The notes: generated by a model not told the origin, from the sequence alone. A DNA stretch of 64,000 nt from Tomocerus qinae (GCA_020055645.1 CM034546.1:79546001-79610000), one strand, 5' to 3'; shown: positions 44,736-57,640, counted from the first letter of the stretch. Made by a program: numbers and translations.

Positions 44736-44988
44736 TCATTCATAATCCCCTGCAGGAGAGTCATACACGTACTGGGAGACACCACAAACGAAATGACTTT
44801 TTCGCCCTGCATTATATTTGCAGACGAGTGGTCCGCCAGAATCGCCACTGCATACATTGCTCCCTCCTACTTCTTACCACAGATTTGATCTTCTCTATTG
44901 GGGTGGTAATCTCGAAATATTGGTACTTTCAGATTAATACATGGATTTGCATTTGTGATACTGCCCCAACCACTGGCTTCTGCTCTCT
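44736..44988 (-). pseudogene. Trypsin-like serine protease fragment, frameshifted
   Basis: Minus strand: after a plausible acceptor at 44989 the frame reads AEASGWGSIT, then KVPIF and DQICG, which is the typical S1 protease SGWG...VPI...IC segment. At about 44878 the frame hits TAG/TAA and the match resumes in another frame with GSNVCSGDSGGPLVC (the S195-containing GDSGGP motif) and FVCGVSQYVY, ending at TGA 44736. The IVGG, His and Asp regions are not found upstream, and the conserved last Cys-Trp segment is not recognisable. A single broken exon: a dead gene or captured fragment. Confidence 0.8.
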
Positions 44989-46780
44989 CTATATGAACAG
45001 TCAAAAATACTAATTGTATTAATATATATACCTAGATAGAGTTTGAATAACTATAAATATTAACTAGCCGTAGAATAGGAATTATCCAGAAATAGAAAAA
45101 GTTCTGCAAAATTATCTTTTAAACTTTTAAAAATTAAATTAATTACTTTTACCAGGTGAAAAACTATATTTACTCTATCACAAAGGAATTTTGTAAATGA
45201 AAAACGATTAGTAGGCCAGTCTGGCTTCATATATTTCTTTGTTTCTTAAAAAGCTTGGAAGCACAACCACGAGGAGACATAATTATTATACGAATGCACA
45301 GACAGGCCTCCGACATCTACTTACTGAAGCAGTAATTGTAAACAGAATATTCAAACTCAATAAAAATCGGATATAACTGAAAAAATTGCGTCGTATTTAT
45401 GCTCAGGGATTTCTAAATACCTGGAACTGGCTTAGAATCCGAAACCCACAACTATAAAAGTCATTTGACTGTTTTGATGACACTTACGATTACGACGTGA
45501 CTTTTGGGATTGAGTTCACAAATCAATTTAATTTCCAATATCTTTAATTGGTTAACTTTTAAGTAATCTTGAGTAAATCTTTAAGGGTGGCTTCCCCCTT
45601 TTGCCTGCGATGAGAACAGGTCACAGGGTCAACTTATAGCTTTGAAGCAGTTATATTCTGAAAGTTCCAGTTTTTGCCTAGGGCACCTGAAGGCCGGAAT
45701 TTTGAAAAAAAAATTTTAAGTATTTTTAATCTTTTTTTGAAAATAAAAAAATTGAGTACGAATTTACATTGAGCTGCGAAATATGGTGTCTTTTTTCCTA
45801 TTTCTAATTTTAAATCGGAAAAAAGGGCTGTCAAGTGCCCTAGTACTTTTTGCGGTCTTTCGAATAAGCTACTACACGCTTCTGTACGCTTATCCAAAAC
45901 GCTTATCTCATCGCAGGGAGATTTCCCTACTCATAATGCATTGCCGAGAAAGTTGAGGGTTCATTCATAAGTAACAATCATCAGCTCATATTATCTCATA
46001 TCTCCTTGCCCCAAACCACCAAATTCTCATTCCTGGTTAATCCCGCATTACATCCTAAATACGCCAACCTTGCGTTGCAGCGGCTTCGTTCATAGATTGA
46101 CCAACTATGTGAACGGCCCGTTGCGAAGCTGTGTTCAAAGGGTTAAGAGGGAAGTAGTCCTTAAGTGATCTTTGTTTGACGAAGCTCCACCGCTGTTAGT
46201 ATTTGCTTACTTTATGATTTATGAGTAAGTCCTCTTAGGAGTTATGTGTCCGCATAGGAGGTAGTCGTACCATGTAACAGCTTAAACCATCATTATTATT
46301 AATGACATTGGTTGGTCTGCAGTGACTCTCAAAGAATTTTTGATTAAAGTTTTTATACTACCTTAGATCAGGCAATTCTCAATGAAATTAATTGCTGCGG
46401 CAAACGATGTAAATTTTTATCTATATTTTTATAAATATTTCAGTATAAATATTTATAAAAGAATACGAATCTTCCTAATAGAATTGTAAATTATGAATCA
46501 AGTCCCATGTATTCTATTAACTAGGGTTTTACTTCTACACATAAAAGGAAAATTAAATGACCACCAGAAATTGTTAACAGTTGCTGCCTTACTTTACTAA
46601 CGCTCGTGATCTATTAAATAATATAATTTATAAGTAATATAATATAATAATTAATTTGGTTACTTGTTGTTTTAAATCATAAATTTAATCGTCATAATTT
46701 TAATAAACCATTTTGTAGATAATATCAGAACTTAAAAAGGTTACAATAATGATTGTTTATATTTCTGCTTCTGCTGTTGG
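44989..46780. other. Intergenic; possible MITE at 45604
   Basis: No exon supported, including no upstream protease exons. It contains the inverted-repeat element at 45604-45917. The last part is the 3' flank of Cramped. Confidence 0.5.
45604..45917. mobile_element. Putative MITE with 12-bp inverted termini
   Basis: CCTGCGATGAGA at 45604-45615 and its complement TCTCATCGCAGG at 45906-45917 bound a 314-bp segment. No target-site duplication is visible, so the superfamily is unknown and a chance inverted repeat is possible. Confidence 0.45.
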
Positions 46781-49700
46781 TTAAATATCTTCCAAAAGAC
46801 TGCTCAAAGACAAATCTTCGCTAGGCTGAAATCAAATTTAAACCTTTAATTCCATTTAATGCAATACCTAGGTATTACGAAAGAGTGTCAACAGCAGCTT
46901 TATCAGGAGAGTTCAACTTGGAACTTGTGTGAACAGAATATTTATAAGGGACAATTTCTAGTAGTACTACCCAAGGCAAATATAACCTAACCAGGTAGTC
47001 TTTTGCCATAATATTTCAAACAAAACTTCACTTTTTTCCTTGATAATCGCAGTGCGTTACCGTTACACTACCGTAACTATGGTCCCCTATTCGGGGTTCC
47101 TTACTGAGATACGAATGTTGGGAATAAAATGGCGATTTTATTCCCAAGAATGAAAAAAGTTAATTTTTATCAGAAATATTACGGCAAAAGAGTACCTTAT
47201 ATTATGTTGTTATAGCTGCCTTGGTACTACCAGTTAGGTAAGTGTCACTGCCCACTGCCCACTGTCACTTCACTTGTCACTGCCAGCAATATGATAATGG
47301 ACGAAAAACGTGCCCACCCACACAAAGTCTAGCTAAACCCTCCTGATGAAGCTGACGAGAAACCAAGGGAACCACATCAGTTAAAATTTCTAGGGTATTA
47401 CTAAATTAGAAAAGGGAAACGAATAAAACCAACCTTAGAAAATTGATCGATCAAAAATGACGGATAAGGGGAAGTAGGACTAAGACTTCCGTAATTCTTT
47501 ATTGGAGAAGAAGGCTTTTGCGGTGTTTGAATTCCGGGAGAAGCAATTATTTTGTTTCCAACGTTGTATTTTAATGAAGCATCTAGTATGTTTGTAGTAT
47601 TGTCCTCATTCTTTTCTTTCTGGACGTCTTACATAGTAAAAAATAAAAATTATATAAGGCAAATAAAAAAAATTGTGTATATTTTTGTAAATTACCAGAC
47701 AAGCTGAAGTTATTGGTAAAAGAGTCATCTAAGTCTAAGCTTAAAATTAATTCGTTTACTCCCTCTTTGAAGGATTCGGGTAGCGAGATGTCCCCTAATG
47801 CAGACCAACTCAAATTACTTAAGGATTCTGCGGGGTCAGATTTCGCGTCGAGATTGTTTGTAAGTTGATTTTCGTTGTTAGCAAGAAAGTTTTTGCTATT
47901 TTCATCTATTTTGAAATGTTGGGATAGCATTGTAGGAACTATTCGCTTTGGGACATGTGATCCAGTTTTGGACAGATAAGTTATCTCGGTAGGTAGGGGA
48001 GGAATTATATTAAAAGCTGGAGTCATAATTAGTGGATTGTCGGAAATTGGAGTTGTCATTCCTGTCGAATATTCCTTTGGCCAAGTATAAATATTTGCAA
48101 GACCTAAAAGTGATTTTTCTAAAATAGTTATGTAAATATTAATTACTTCAAAAATTTTAAACTCAGGAAAACGTTAAAATTACCCGAAAAAGAATTATGG
48201 TCAACTGGAATATTCACAATTGAAACTTTGGGAAGTAAATTTCGTTGTTGTGGACATTGAGCACCTGCTACTTTCTTAAAGTTTGGCCTCCGTCCAAGTT
48301 TTCGATTTGCTTTTGGCAGATCTTTAAAAAGTTTCGGTGGTGTCTTCGTTTGAGATAATGCTTTATTTTCAGGAAGAAATTGTCCAGAGATCACTAAAGG
48401 AACTTCATTAATACTCCGACAGACAATTTTAGTTGGCACGTTCAACGGACATACTTGATCTGAGACGGGAACCGAATGAGTCCACATTAGATTACCCAAA
48501 GTACTCTCTGAAATGAGCGTCGCAGTAGATGTCGAAATCGGGGTTGGAATAAATATTTCTGATGTTGTAGGTTTAGCACTCACAAACGATACGTCTGATC
48601 CAGAAAACGAGGGAATTTCGGAGTGTTGAGTAACGGAAGTAGGAATGGCATTTATTCCAGTATTGTGGCATTGAATTCCTCCATTTAATCCGCTGGATTT
48701 TGCTTTCTTTTTCTTCAAGGCAGTAGCAATACTTGTCAACTTGTCTAGCATTTGATTAGTCCGAGAATAATTTTCTAATTCTTCCCAGCAGTACTCAAAA
48801 CGCAGTTTTTCATTTTTGCCCACCTAGTATATAAAATTTAGAATTTTAAGCTTTACCAAAAATAAATAAATTTTAAAATATTAAGTTTAAAAACCTAATA
48901 AAAATTGTAAATGTATAGATAATATTATAATAACATAATAATAATATATAACATAATATCATCTAAGTTAGTTAATTTTATTGAGTTAATACCATCAGAT
49001 ATATTTCCCCAACAGTCGTGACTCCTGCTTCAGCTGCCGTCCATCCATGTTCAATATTCCAAGCATGATCATTTACATTTTCACTGGAACCAAATTTTGA
49101 CAAATTGGTGCTTTCCTGCAACCTTTTACTCTCCAAAGTGTAACCCACTCCAGTATTCGCTGTCTGAGAGGAATCTTTAGGAACACAGTCTTTTGGTTCA
49201 TCTTTCTTGTTGTTCTCGACATTTAATTTTATCGCTGCATCATAATTCCAAGTCTTGCCACAGTCTTTGCATTGCCGGTTGTTAATTGACAACTGTATCT
49301 CTTTGTCAGTGCCCTTGCCAAGTCCTTTATTTGGGGAGTATATGCTAGTTTCGCTTTTCTTGAACGTAGGACGATCCAAATCATTTTCATCTATGAGGAA
49401 TATTCGAAGATCCGTGGCAGCTTTGCCACCAAAAGCAACACGTATAGACTGTCTCTGCAGTTTTAAGTTAAAACTTTAAAAAAAATAATTATCTAACTAT
49501 AAACGATAACAATGCATGTGTACGCATAATAAAGACTTACGAGTTTTTCGAAATTACTCTTCCATTTGTTTTCCAAGAAAGTTATGACTGAAGCCAAAGT
49601 TCTCTGCAAAGGAACGTCCACCTTCACCCGCGGATTGTGCGATACATTCTGAACGGTAGCCCAGGCTTTGGCATTTTTCGGTATCAGTTCTATGCTTATT

Positions 49701-50746
49701 TTACACGGAAAACGACTTTCCTCTACATACCCAGGCAGATTCAGTTCCTTAAAGGCCTTACAGACCGGTGTTTTAACACGAAAAGTTTTTCCTCGTATTT
49801 TAACATATGTTATTCCATTTTTAACCAGTTCAGAGAGTTTTCCTATTGTTCTTTTAGTATTTAAAACTCTCAGCTTCTTTCGCAATTCTCCGTAATTCAC
49901 CAGTCCATATAATTCTTGGGAACTTTTCTTTATTTCTACATTAACACATTAACAGATTTCTAATGGTCCTAAATCTAAATTAAAAATACAAAGTAATTTC
50001 ATACCTTTTGGAAACTGAAGATCCTTGGATATTTTATTCCAAGTTCTGTAATAAAAATGACGAATTTGATTTTTGTTTTTTGACACGACTTCTTGTTCAG
50101 TTTTCGACCTCCTTTTCTTCTTGGTCTTCTCAGCCAAATAGTTCTGAATAGCATCAAAGTCTTTGCCATATTCATTTAACGCTTCAAAAAACAGCTGTTT
50201 GTTAAATTCGCTCCACAGTTCCCAGTTGCGTGTCTTCTGCTTATCTTTCTTATCTTTTAATTCACAAGTCTGTTCCAGATCTTGTTTTTCATCAAAGAAC
50301 TCTTGGAATAACTGTACTTCTTTAGAATTTGTGCTACCTGCAAACTCACTACCACTATCCAATTTATCTGCTTGCACGTTTTCAGTTATTTTAGTAGTCG
50401 ATCCCAAATGTTTTTGTTTCTCCTGAATCCTAGCGCTAAGTCTTAGTCCTTCGCCTTAAAAAACATTAAAACAAATTAAATATCACTTGATTTTTTTAAA
50501 TTAAAGGTCAAAGTTGACAGTGAAATTCAAAATACCATTGGCTGATGATTTCGGGGCAGTGTTTCCCTTCAACTCTTTGTTGCTGTCAGTTCCGACCCTA
50601 GAGAAAACAGAAAATTCATTTTAGTAATTGCAAACATATTTTGCAATTGAAAAATATATTGTATTATATCTGAAATAAATAAAGTATTAAAAAATGTACA
50701 TATTCTCTGCACATGCACGATAACGCGTTCTTTTCTTTTTCTCCAT
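46781..50746 (-). CDS. crm: Cramped chromatin protein (CRAMP1 orthologue)
   Basis: Nine exons (minus): 50746-50700, 50597-50536, 50454-50005, 49935-49541, 49454-48993, 48823-48184, 48118-47696, 47627-47434, 46825-46781; 905 aa, frame continuous throughout. Residues 113-180 form a SANT/Myb-like domain (WELWSEFNKQLFFEALNEYG, then NKNQIRHFYYRTWNKIS), followed directly by SSQELYGLVNYGELRKK and IELIPKNAKAWATVQ, the conserved Cramped block. Later come GWTAAEAGVTTVGEIYLM, EKLRFEYCWEEL and LGDISLPESFKEG, all shared with animal Cramped proteins. Known role: nuclear, linked to Polycomb silencing and histone-gene/linker-histone expression. A Zn-like CKDCG pair (380-383) is unusual. The start ATG is chosen as the first in frame; the frame is open upstream to an acceptor near 50847, so a 5' coding exon is possible. 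Confidence 0.92.
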
Positions 50747-52787
50747 TGGATCATTCGGTTGTTCTACAATACTGACAAAAAGAAGATGATCAGTAATTTG
50801 GGAATCCCGGTTAGATGTTAGAAGATTGAATATCAGTCTCGTCTATCCTATAGCTGAATTAAGTCTATTAATATTAACAAAACCATTAGTGTATTATAAA
50901 ACTTACAAAATTGTTGGTCAAAAATCCATAAAAATTAGATAATTTTATGCCTCCATCTACTGACAACTGATTTTTAGTTCAACTGGTGACCAGAAAGCAA
51001 TTTTGAGAAACCTTTATAACTCTTTGTTTCTCGAGTAAATAAATCCAAAATTTACCGGCACCGGCAGAAATCCAGATTACATTGAAAATTCAGTGTCTCA
51101 CACACAAACTCACAATGTCACAATTACAACATCGGCGGGCTCAGGTCAATCTACTCATCCATTCATCAATCCATCATGATAATAATAATTATGATGGATT
51201 CAGCCCACTTCACAAATACGCTTTTACATATTAGCGTTGCACAGTGGCGATGCACCTTACTGGAGGTGCGGGGGACCACCCAGGGCCTCGTGCTTCTGAG
51301 GGCCCCTAACCTGGCCGGTTACCGGATCAAAGTTACTTATATTATAATTAATAATTAGCTAAATTAAATAATAAATAAAGGGCCCCACTTTCAAGTCTTG
51401 TCCAGGGCCCCGCGCGGGTACCTTGGACCGCCTCTGGTGTTGAATCGCAAATTCCGTTCGTGCTAGTATTTGCAACAGAAAAAACTTTCATTTTTACAAA
51501 TTATACATTTTGATTAGTACCGTATTTAGAAGTCGTTTTTTGAAGGGGGCATTGCAAAGACGCTATAAAGCTATAATGTATTGGGCAAAAACTTATGGAT
51601 TATTTTGTCCAAAACGAGTCAAACACAGATAGAAAAACAAATAAATAAAACATGTATGTTTTTGCATAAGAAGAAAATGGTTCTGCCGTAGCAAAATATC
51701 GGAGGGGACTGTACAGTCTAAATATATTATATATATGACAGAAATTACTTGAGATATGTAAAACATGACATTATGGCAATGAAAAGTAAATCTTAGCACT
51801 TAGTCAATTTTAAGCTTTTTAATAATGCAAACTAACAACTTGCAGGGAAATATTTATTTGGTTCCATCACTGCTCTACCGTTGCAAGTCGGCTGTAAACT
51901 AAAATTAGATGTAAAATTCGAATTTTGTAAAAGTATTTGTTGAGGGACTACCTATCTACCCGATAAGTGTATCAACTTGTTCGAAATGGAAGTGATTTAA
52001 AAATATGAATTGTGTAAACTGTACGTGAATAATTATTGAGTTCTACTTTATTGAACAATTAATTAAAATCACGCATTTACACTAAAATGAAAATGAAAAA
52101 GAATGAAGTCTACTGCTCCGCTACAAGTTGTCGGTGTGGCTTCTAAACTCTCTCTGGTGTGTGTAAAGTTGGAAAGACAGACTTGCAGCGTGAACGTTTT
52201 AACACTACTTATAACAAAGGAAATATTACTACCCGCCAGGCGGGAAACGTATTTTTAAAACTATTAAATTAATCATGAATATTCTTTTTCATACATTCAA
52301 TAATATTATAACTAGAGGGCCTTGGTTGGCCATTGAATTATTGTGAACTATTCACTACTTAGATACTACGTTACGTAACAGTATTAATAAAATATCTCGA
52401 CAGCAGCCACTAAACCGATTTGGATGAAACTCTGTATAGAAACTCGTCGATGCCTTGCCTTGCACATTGCATTGCGAAATGGTCGGATGCTAAATCAAAA
52501 CTTCCACTACTTAATTTTGACCAATTTGGTGGTAAACCGAAAACTTTTTTATTTGGTTTTTTATTTAGTTTTTATTTATTTAGATGGACACAGACCACTA
52601 ATTTCTAATTTATAGTATGAATATAATATAGGTACCTACTATAAGTGGGTGAGTATAATAGTAATGAATTATGAATGAACATATTTAATTTTGTTGAAGG
52701 TGGAATCGTTATTACCTTTGAAAATATATATAACAAAAAAATAATAGCATTAAAATTAAAAATGTAAAAAATATTTGTGTATCTAAT
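50747..52787. other. Upstream region of Cramped and spacer
   Basis: It has an open frame of about 100 bp upstream of the Cramped ATG (5' UTR or coding). An inverted repeat around 51167-51199 (AATCCATCAT arms) and the GC-rich element at 51242 are also here. No other gene supported. Confidence 0.5.
51242..51436. mobile_element. GC-rich hAT-like MITE
   Basis: Starts CAGTGGCG and ends CGCCTCTG (complement CAGAGGCG). The flanks GCGTTGCA (51234-51241) and GTGTTGAA (51437-51444) agree at six of eight bases, suggesting an old 8-bp duplication. Both ends are strikingly GC-rich (GGGGGACCACCCAGGGCC, CAGGGCCCCGCGCGGG) in an AT-rich window. Confidence 0.55.
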
Positions 52788-55241
52788 CTAGAAACTCATA
52801 AGAAGTTTGAACGTGCCCCGACTTATGCTCAACAGAAAGTTTGGTCCACTTTTCTTAGAAATCTTTGAGTATGGACCAATTTGGAAATTGAAAGCTTTGC
52901 AGGATTTCGCATATTTTTTCATATACAATGTGTCTGCTGAATTTCTGGAAGTAAATAATGAAATTGATTTTGTGATGCCGTTTAAAATTTTGGACATCAT
53001 GTGAAGAAGAGTGAGTAGAATACACCAAGCAGCTGTTGCCATCACCGTATACCCCAAGAACATTGAGAAATTGAACGTTGATAGGTGATCGCTGTGGAGA
53101 ATAAGCAGCAGATTTGTAATCAGAATTGACCGTGACACAATGAATGCAGCTGGCTGAAGGGCAACCATAGTAATTTCATTCAATATTTCCATGTGTATTG
53201 TTAGGATCCTGTGGTACCGAACAAATACCATCGCAGAACGGAAGTCATCTCTGGTTCTGTAACTTTCCCTTCCTAATCTGAAAAGTTGAGAAATTTATAT
53301 TATGACTTTGAACTAATTAAAAGAAACACAATAAAGTTGGGCTCTACAGTGTTTTTCAGACTTGCAATTGGGAATTGTGGACAGGGAATCCAGTCTCGAA
53401 AATTATTTCCCCGAACTTGATGAATGAGTAAGTTAAATTTACTTTAATTCTTTTCCGAAAATTTGAAAATATCGACTGGTTGAGAAGATGCTTATAACAA
53501 GGTATCCCAATATGAACCAACATCCGGAAAATAGCCACCAACAAAGAATTCCGGTGGCTATCGTGATTCCTTTGTGTCGAAATTCTTCAGGCAGTATGCC
53601 ATAAGGAAATATGGGAGCATCGTAGAAAAGGAAATAGACACACGTTGCTAGTAATGGATACACGCAGCTTAGAACGTTCATCATTTGACACAGTAGTACA
53701 TCTCGGAAGGGTATATCCAGATAGTCACATTCATGACTGGGATATTTCCCTGTGGCCATAAATAGAAAAATATTTTCAGAACTAAACTTATAGTTACTTG
53801 AATTTTCAAGATTGACGCGAGACTTACATAGGACTTTACTAGGTTACAACATTTATTCAATTCAGACAAAAGTAAATAATACGAAATGTTCAGTTGTTAA
53901 GGGTGGCTAATAGTGGAGGTTTAGCTCCTCCCACAAGTACATCAATGCTAGCAAAAGCAAAGCTAACTGCACTGCACTAAAAATTAAATCCTTCCCTGGT
54001 ATAAAGTAGTCCCTTTGGCCAAGCACGTATGCAGAACTGAGTTTCGGAGGGGGCTAGATTTCCAAAAATTTTTGGCATTTTTTGAAGGAAATGAGTCAAA
54101 AATGGCCTAAAAGTGGCGAAATTTTTTGAAAATTACATTTACCCTCGCACACAAACAACAGATTAGATAGATGACAATTCATACTTTTATAGAATCCGGA
54201 TATATTTTCAAACGGATCAAAAATCTGTAAGAAAGACGGAACTAGGACAGAAAACAAATATCTAGTTTGTTTTGAGTGTGCACTGTAACCTGTAACTCTA
54301 GTTCCATACTTGTTTTGTGTACTCTGCCACTCTAGACTTGTGGGTCGTTCTCTGATGGTTTTGCTTATACATTTTTTCAAATTACAGACCTTTATAATAG
54401 TGGACATAAATCAAAAAATAATCAACCGATTTCATTTCGGTAAATTCTGTGTTGATCCTCCAGGATTTGTCTGGAACATGTGGCTCTCAGGTTTTTAAAT
54501 TATTTGATTGTAATAAAAATACATCACAATATTGTCGTAGAAAATTTCCGCGCCCTTTTTCTATAAATTTTTTTTTTGAAACGCTAATTATGACCCACTT
54601 GGTTTGTTTTTGAAAATTCGGAGGGCCACAAGTTCCAGGGAAATGTTTAATCTTTCCAACAATAGTCACCAAAATCTTGTACGTGCAATATTACTTCAGA
54701 TATTTTCACTTTCCTGAAATTAACATTACTGATACTCAACCTTAAGCTACTCGATTTTGTGTTAGAGTAATATTATAGAAGTTCATGATATTTATTGTAT
54801 GTTAGAAATTAATATTTTTTTACATACATTGGAAATTGAGATGTCACAGTTAGTTTGTCACAGGATTATTTTTCAAAAGCTAAGTACAATATTGTTTGTT
54901 AATTTATTTCTAAAAACTGATTATGACAGGCAAGTCAACAGAACATTTCAGAGAACAACATCAAATATCTAGGCATTTTCTATTTCAGATTCATAAATAA
55001 ATGTATTTATATATGCTAGCGGCAATAAGTAAATTCAGGCATTAAGCATAATATACAAACCTTCAACTTCCGCGATGGTGATGAGTACATCGTTTGTCAG
55101 TTTACAAATGATTTCTCCGTAAATTAGAATTACACAGTGAGCGACGACTCCAAGCCAAACGACAGATGTTATAAAGAAACACAATCCGAAATAAAACGAG
55201 TTGTCGTTTTTTATGATCATTTCCATAAACTTGCCTGTCAT
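52788..55241 (-). CDS. Chemoreceptor-like multi-pass membrane protein, N-truncated copy
   Basis: Exons (minus): 55241-55061 (from first in-frame ATG), 53749-53443, 53277-52788, about 327 aa. Exon sizes, phases (1 and 2) and sequence match the complete copy at 58825-61256 from the segment GKF.DM..NDNSFYFGLCF onward. The first 73 residues of the complete copy have no counterpart: immediately upstream of the ATG is a TAATGA-type stop context and no acceptor. Exons 2 and 3 are intact, with six or so hydrophobic segments (for example MNVLSCVYPLLATCVYFLFY). The C terminus ends SRGTFKLLMSF. Either the gene uses a different, unseen 5' exon or it is an N-truncated duplicate. Its 1.3-kb intron 1 holds nothing recognised. 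Confidence 0.65.
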
Positions 55242-57358
55242 TACGGATCATTTTTATTTTTTGCCTTACTTACAAAGCACACCTGCTTTGGTTTGGATTT
55301 CTTATTTGCACCAAGAGTACAATCTGAAATAACCTCCATAGTAATTCAAGTTGTAGTGGGTTTAATTATTTTGCAAACCATGCAAACAAACCTATACTAG
55401 GTATAGTGAAAATAGCTAGAGAACGACATTGCTTTGATACATTAGTATGGACTGAATTTCCACTACGAACTGTTTAAAGTGCCGAAGTAAAATTATGCAA
55501 TTGTCGTGTATTTTGCCCTTTTATATTTTCGTCAAGCTTTATATACCACATATGTAATCATAGTTGGTAGTTACGTGTGGATACAATATTATATCCACTT
55601 GGATTCCCACCAATGTGCAATTTTGTTGATGACTAGTTTCACATTGCTTCCTAACAAACTTTGTTTACGGCTGCCTCACCTGGAATAGTATTAAATTTAT
55701 TGCCTAATTTCAAAAGAACAATCACCCAGCGTGGTATCAATTCTAGCTTTTTAAATCTGTCATAAACCGGCTAATTAGCAAGGCAATTAAAATATTTTTT
55801 TAACATAAATAGATGATTTTCGTAACATTTTGCTGGATATTTCTTATCATCTTCCTTGAAATATGAAATTAGTGAAAAACATTAACGGTATTTCTTTAAA
55901 CTATTTAAATTATTTTAACTTTACATAAATTAATTGCACATGTATGTAATTTATTCAAAATTTGCATTGATTTATAATTTCACATCTTGCAAGAAAAATT
56001 TCTTCAAATAAGAAATTAGTTCCATGACTGAAAATTAGTCAAATATATTGATATATTGAAAATATTGAGAATGGTAGCTATAATCAAAACGTCTCATATA
56101 ATAAAAACGATAGTCTTTAAAATAGTTAACTATAAAATTCCACTCATTGATCTACGTCTACAGGCCCAATGCCGTCATTTATTGTTTATCTGTTTAAATT
56201 TGCAGACTACGTACCACACCCTTAAATTTGGAAATGGGCAAATAGGAATTTTTTATAAAAAAAGCAAAAGAGGTCTTTTTTGTTCCCTGGTTTTATCGCC
56301 GCTGATATAACTTATTGTTGAAGAAAAATTATTTTAATGACAAGATTTATTTACAAAATACATGACTTCATTAATTTTCTCCCGTCGGAAAACAGAAGGA
56401 CAGCTAGTATTGTATAGTTAAATGTATTACCCATTGGGATTTTTGTTTTGCAACAATCATTAAAGTATACAAAGTTTTCTGTAGCATACAATTACTTTTT
56501 TCAACAGACCTGTAATATTAAAACGAAATGTGGTGTCCTAACAGTAAGCTGAGTGCTGAATACCCACAATATACGTAATCTAATAACAAATCGCACATTT
56601 AATGTATTTCAAATCTGGAAATGAAATCCCATCACAAATTATACCACACGGTGAATTTGGTAAACAACAATTTACCGGAATTATTCCGACTATGGAAAAG
56701 GCACCACTACTATTTGTGGACGTCAGTGCTTGGTGATAAGACATAAGTATTTGGTAGTAAAATTACAGTACCTGGTTAGGAAACTAAAGAACGTACCTGG
56801 TTGTAACCAATTTTGACTAAATAACATACCTGGTTGTAAAACGAAAGAACGTATCTACGTGCTGAAGTAAAGGTGTGCATGCCGTATTAATCGAATTAAT
56901 TCTTCGTATTGAAATAGTTCTCGCCCTGGGTGATTATATCAATTTTTATAGCAATATTAATTTTTTACCTATATCAATAAAAATGAAATAAAAATTAATA
57001 TGGTATACAGCGACAGAAGTGCAATTTTTAGCAATAAAGCTATTATATATCTTTATTGATCAAAAGGAAAAAAACACTTTCCCCCGATAAGCAATGTCAA
57101 TATCCCCATTTTAGATCATTCACATATTTTTCAGGCAGCTAAATGTTAGTTTTAGAGCCATTTCTGAACTGCCGATAAAGCAACAAATAGGTTAAAAATT
57201 GTAATTGAAGCCAAACTACTTTGTAATTCATTATGCACTAACATAATAATCCCTGAAACGGTACTAAAGTAAGTATTTATTTATCGATTTGGCCATAACC
57301 TTCACAACACGAAGAAAATTATTCATTTAATTATTAACATTTTTCATTGTAATTCTAA
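55242..57358. other. Intergenic, small tandem repeat
   Basis: AT-rich, with three spaced copies of TACCTGGTT (56766-56855). Open frames at 55137, 55506 and 56056 lack motifs and are not called. Confidence 0.5.
56766..56855 (+). repeat. Three copies of an ACCTGGTTGTAA-type unit
   Basis: AGTACCTGGTTAGG, CGTACCTGGTTGTAA and CATACCTGGTTGTAA, each followed by an AAAGAACGTA-like spacer; a small irregular tandem array of about 30-bp units. Confidence 0.5.
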
Positions 57359-57640
57359 CTAAATCATTTGAACAGAATTTTGACAGTCAAGAGAAAATTC
57401 TCTGACAGAATTTGCTGCACTCCAAAACGAATGTAGATTTTGGATTTCAGACTCTGTCAAATCATGCAATAAAACATGAAGAAAATTTTCTCTACTTAAG
57501 TTTCGATACATATATTCGCAGAGATATTTTTTCCTTATATTTAAATAATGAGGACACTGGAAAAATACATGGAAAAAGTCCTCTGCATGACTCATTTTTA
57601 TTACACAGCTCACATATCCTATTCACCTTATTATTGTACT
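57359..57640 (-). mobile_element. Non-LTR retrotransposon 3' relic (zinc-knuckle region)
   Basis: Minus strand. One frame reads ICELCNKNES; after a one-base shift it continues HAEDFFHVFFQCPHYLNIRKKYL. This is the C-x2-C...H...C knuckle with H-x-F-F-x-C-P-x-Y...R found after the reverse transcriptase of many non-LTR elements. It is followed by a plausible C-terminal tail to TGA/TAG. No RT domain is found upstream, so it is a 5'-truncated, frameshifted copy. Confidence 0.65.

Noticed and set aside
53356..53544. Additional minus-strand frames overlapping receptor exons 2 and 3
   Set aside because: They are alternative frames of the receptor exons and introns, without independent motifs.
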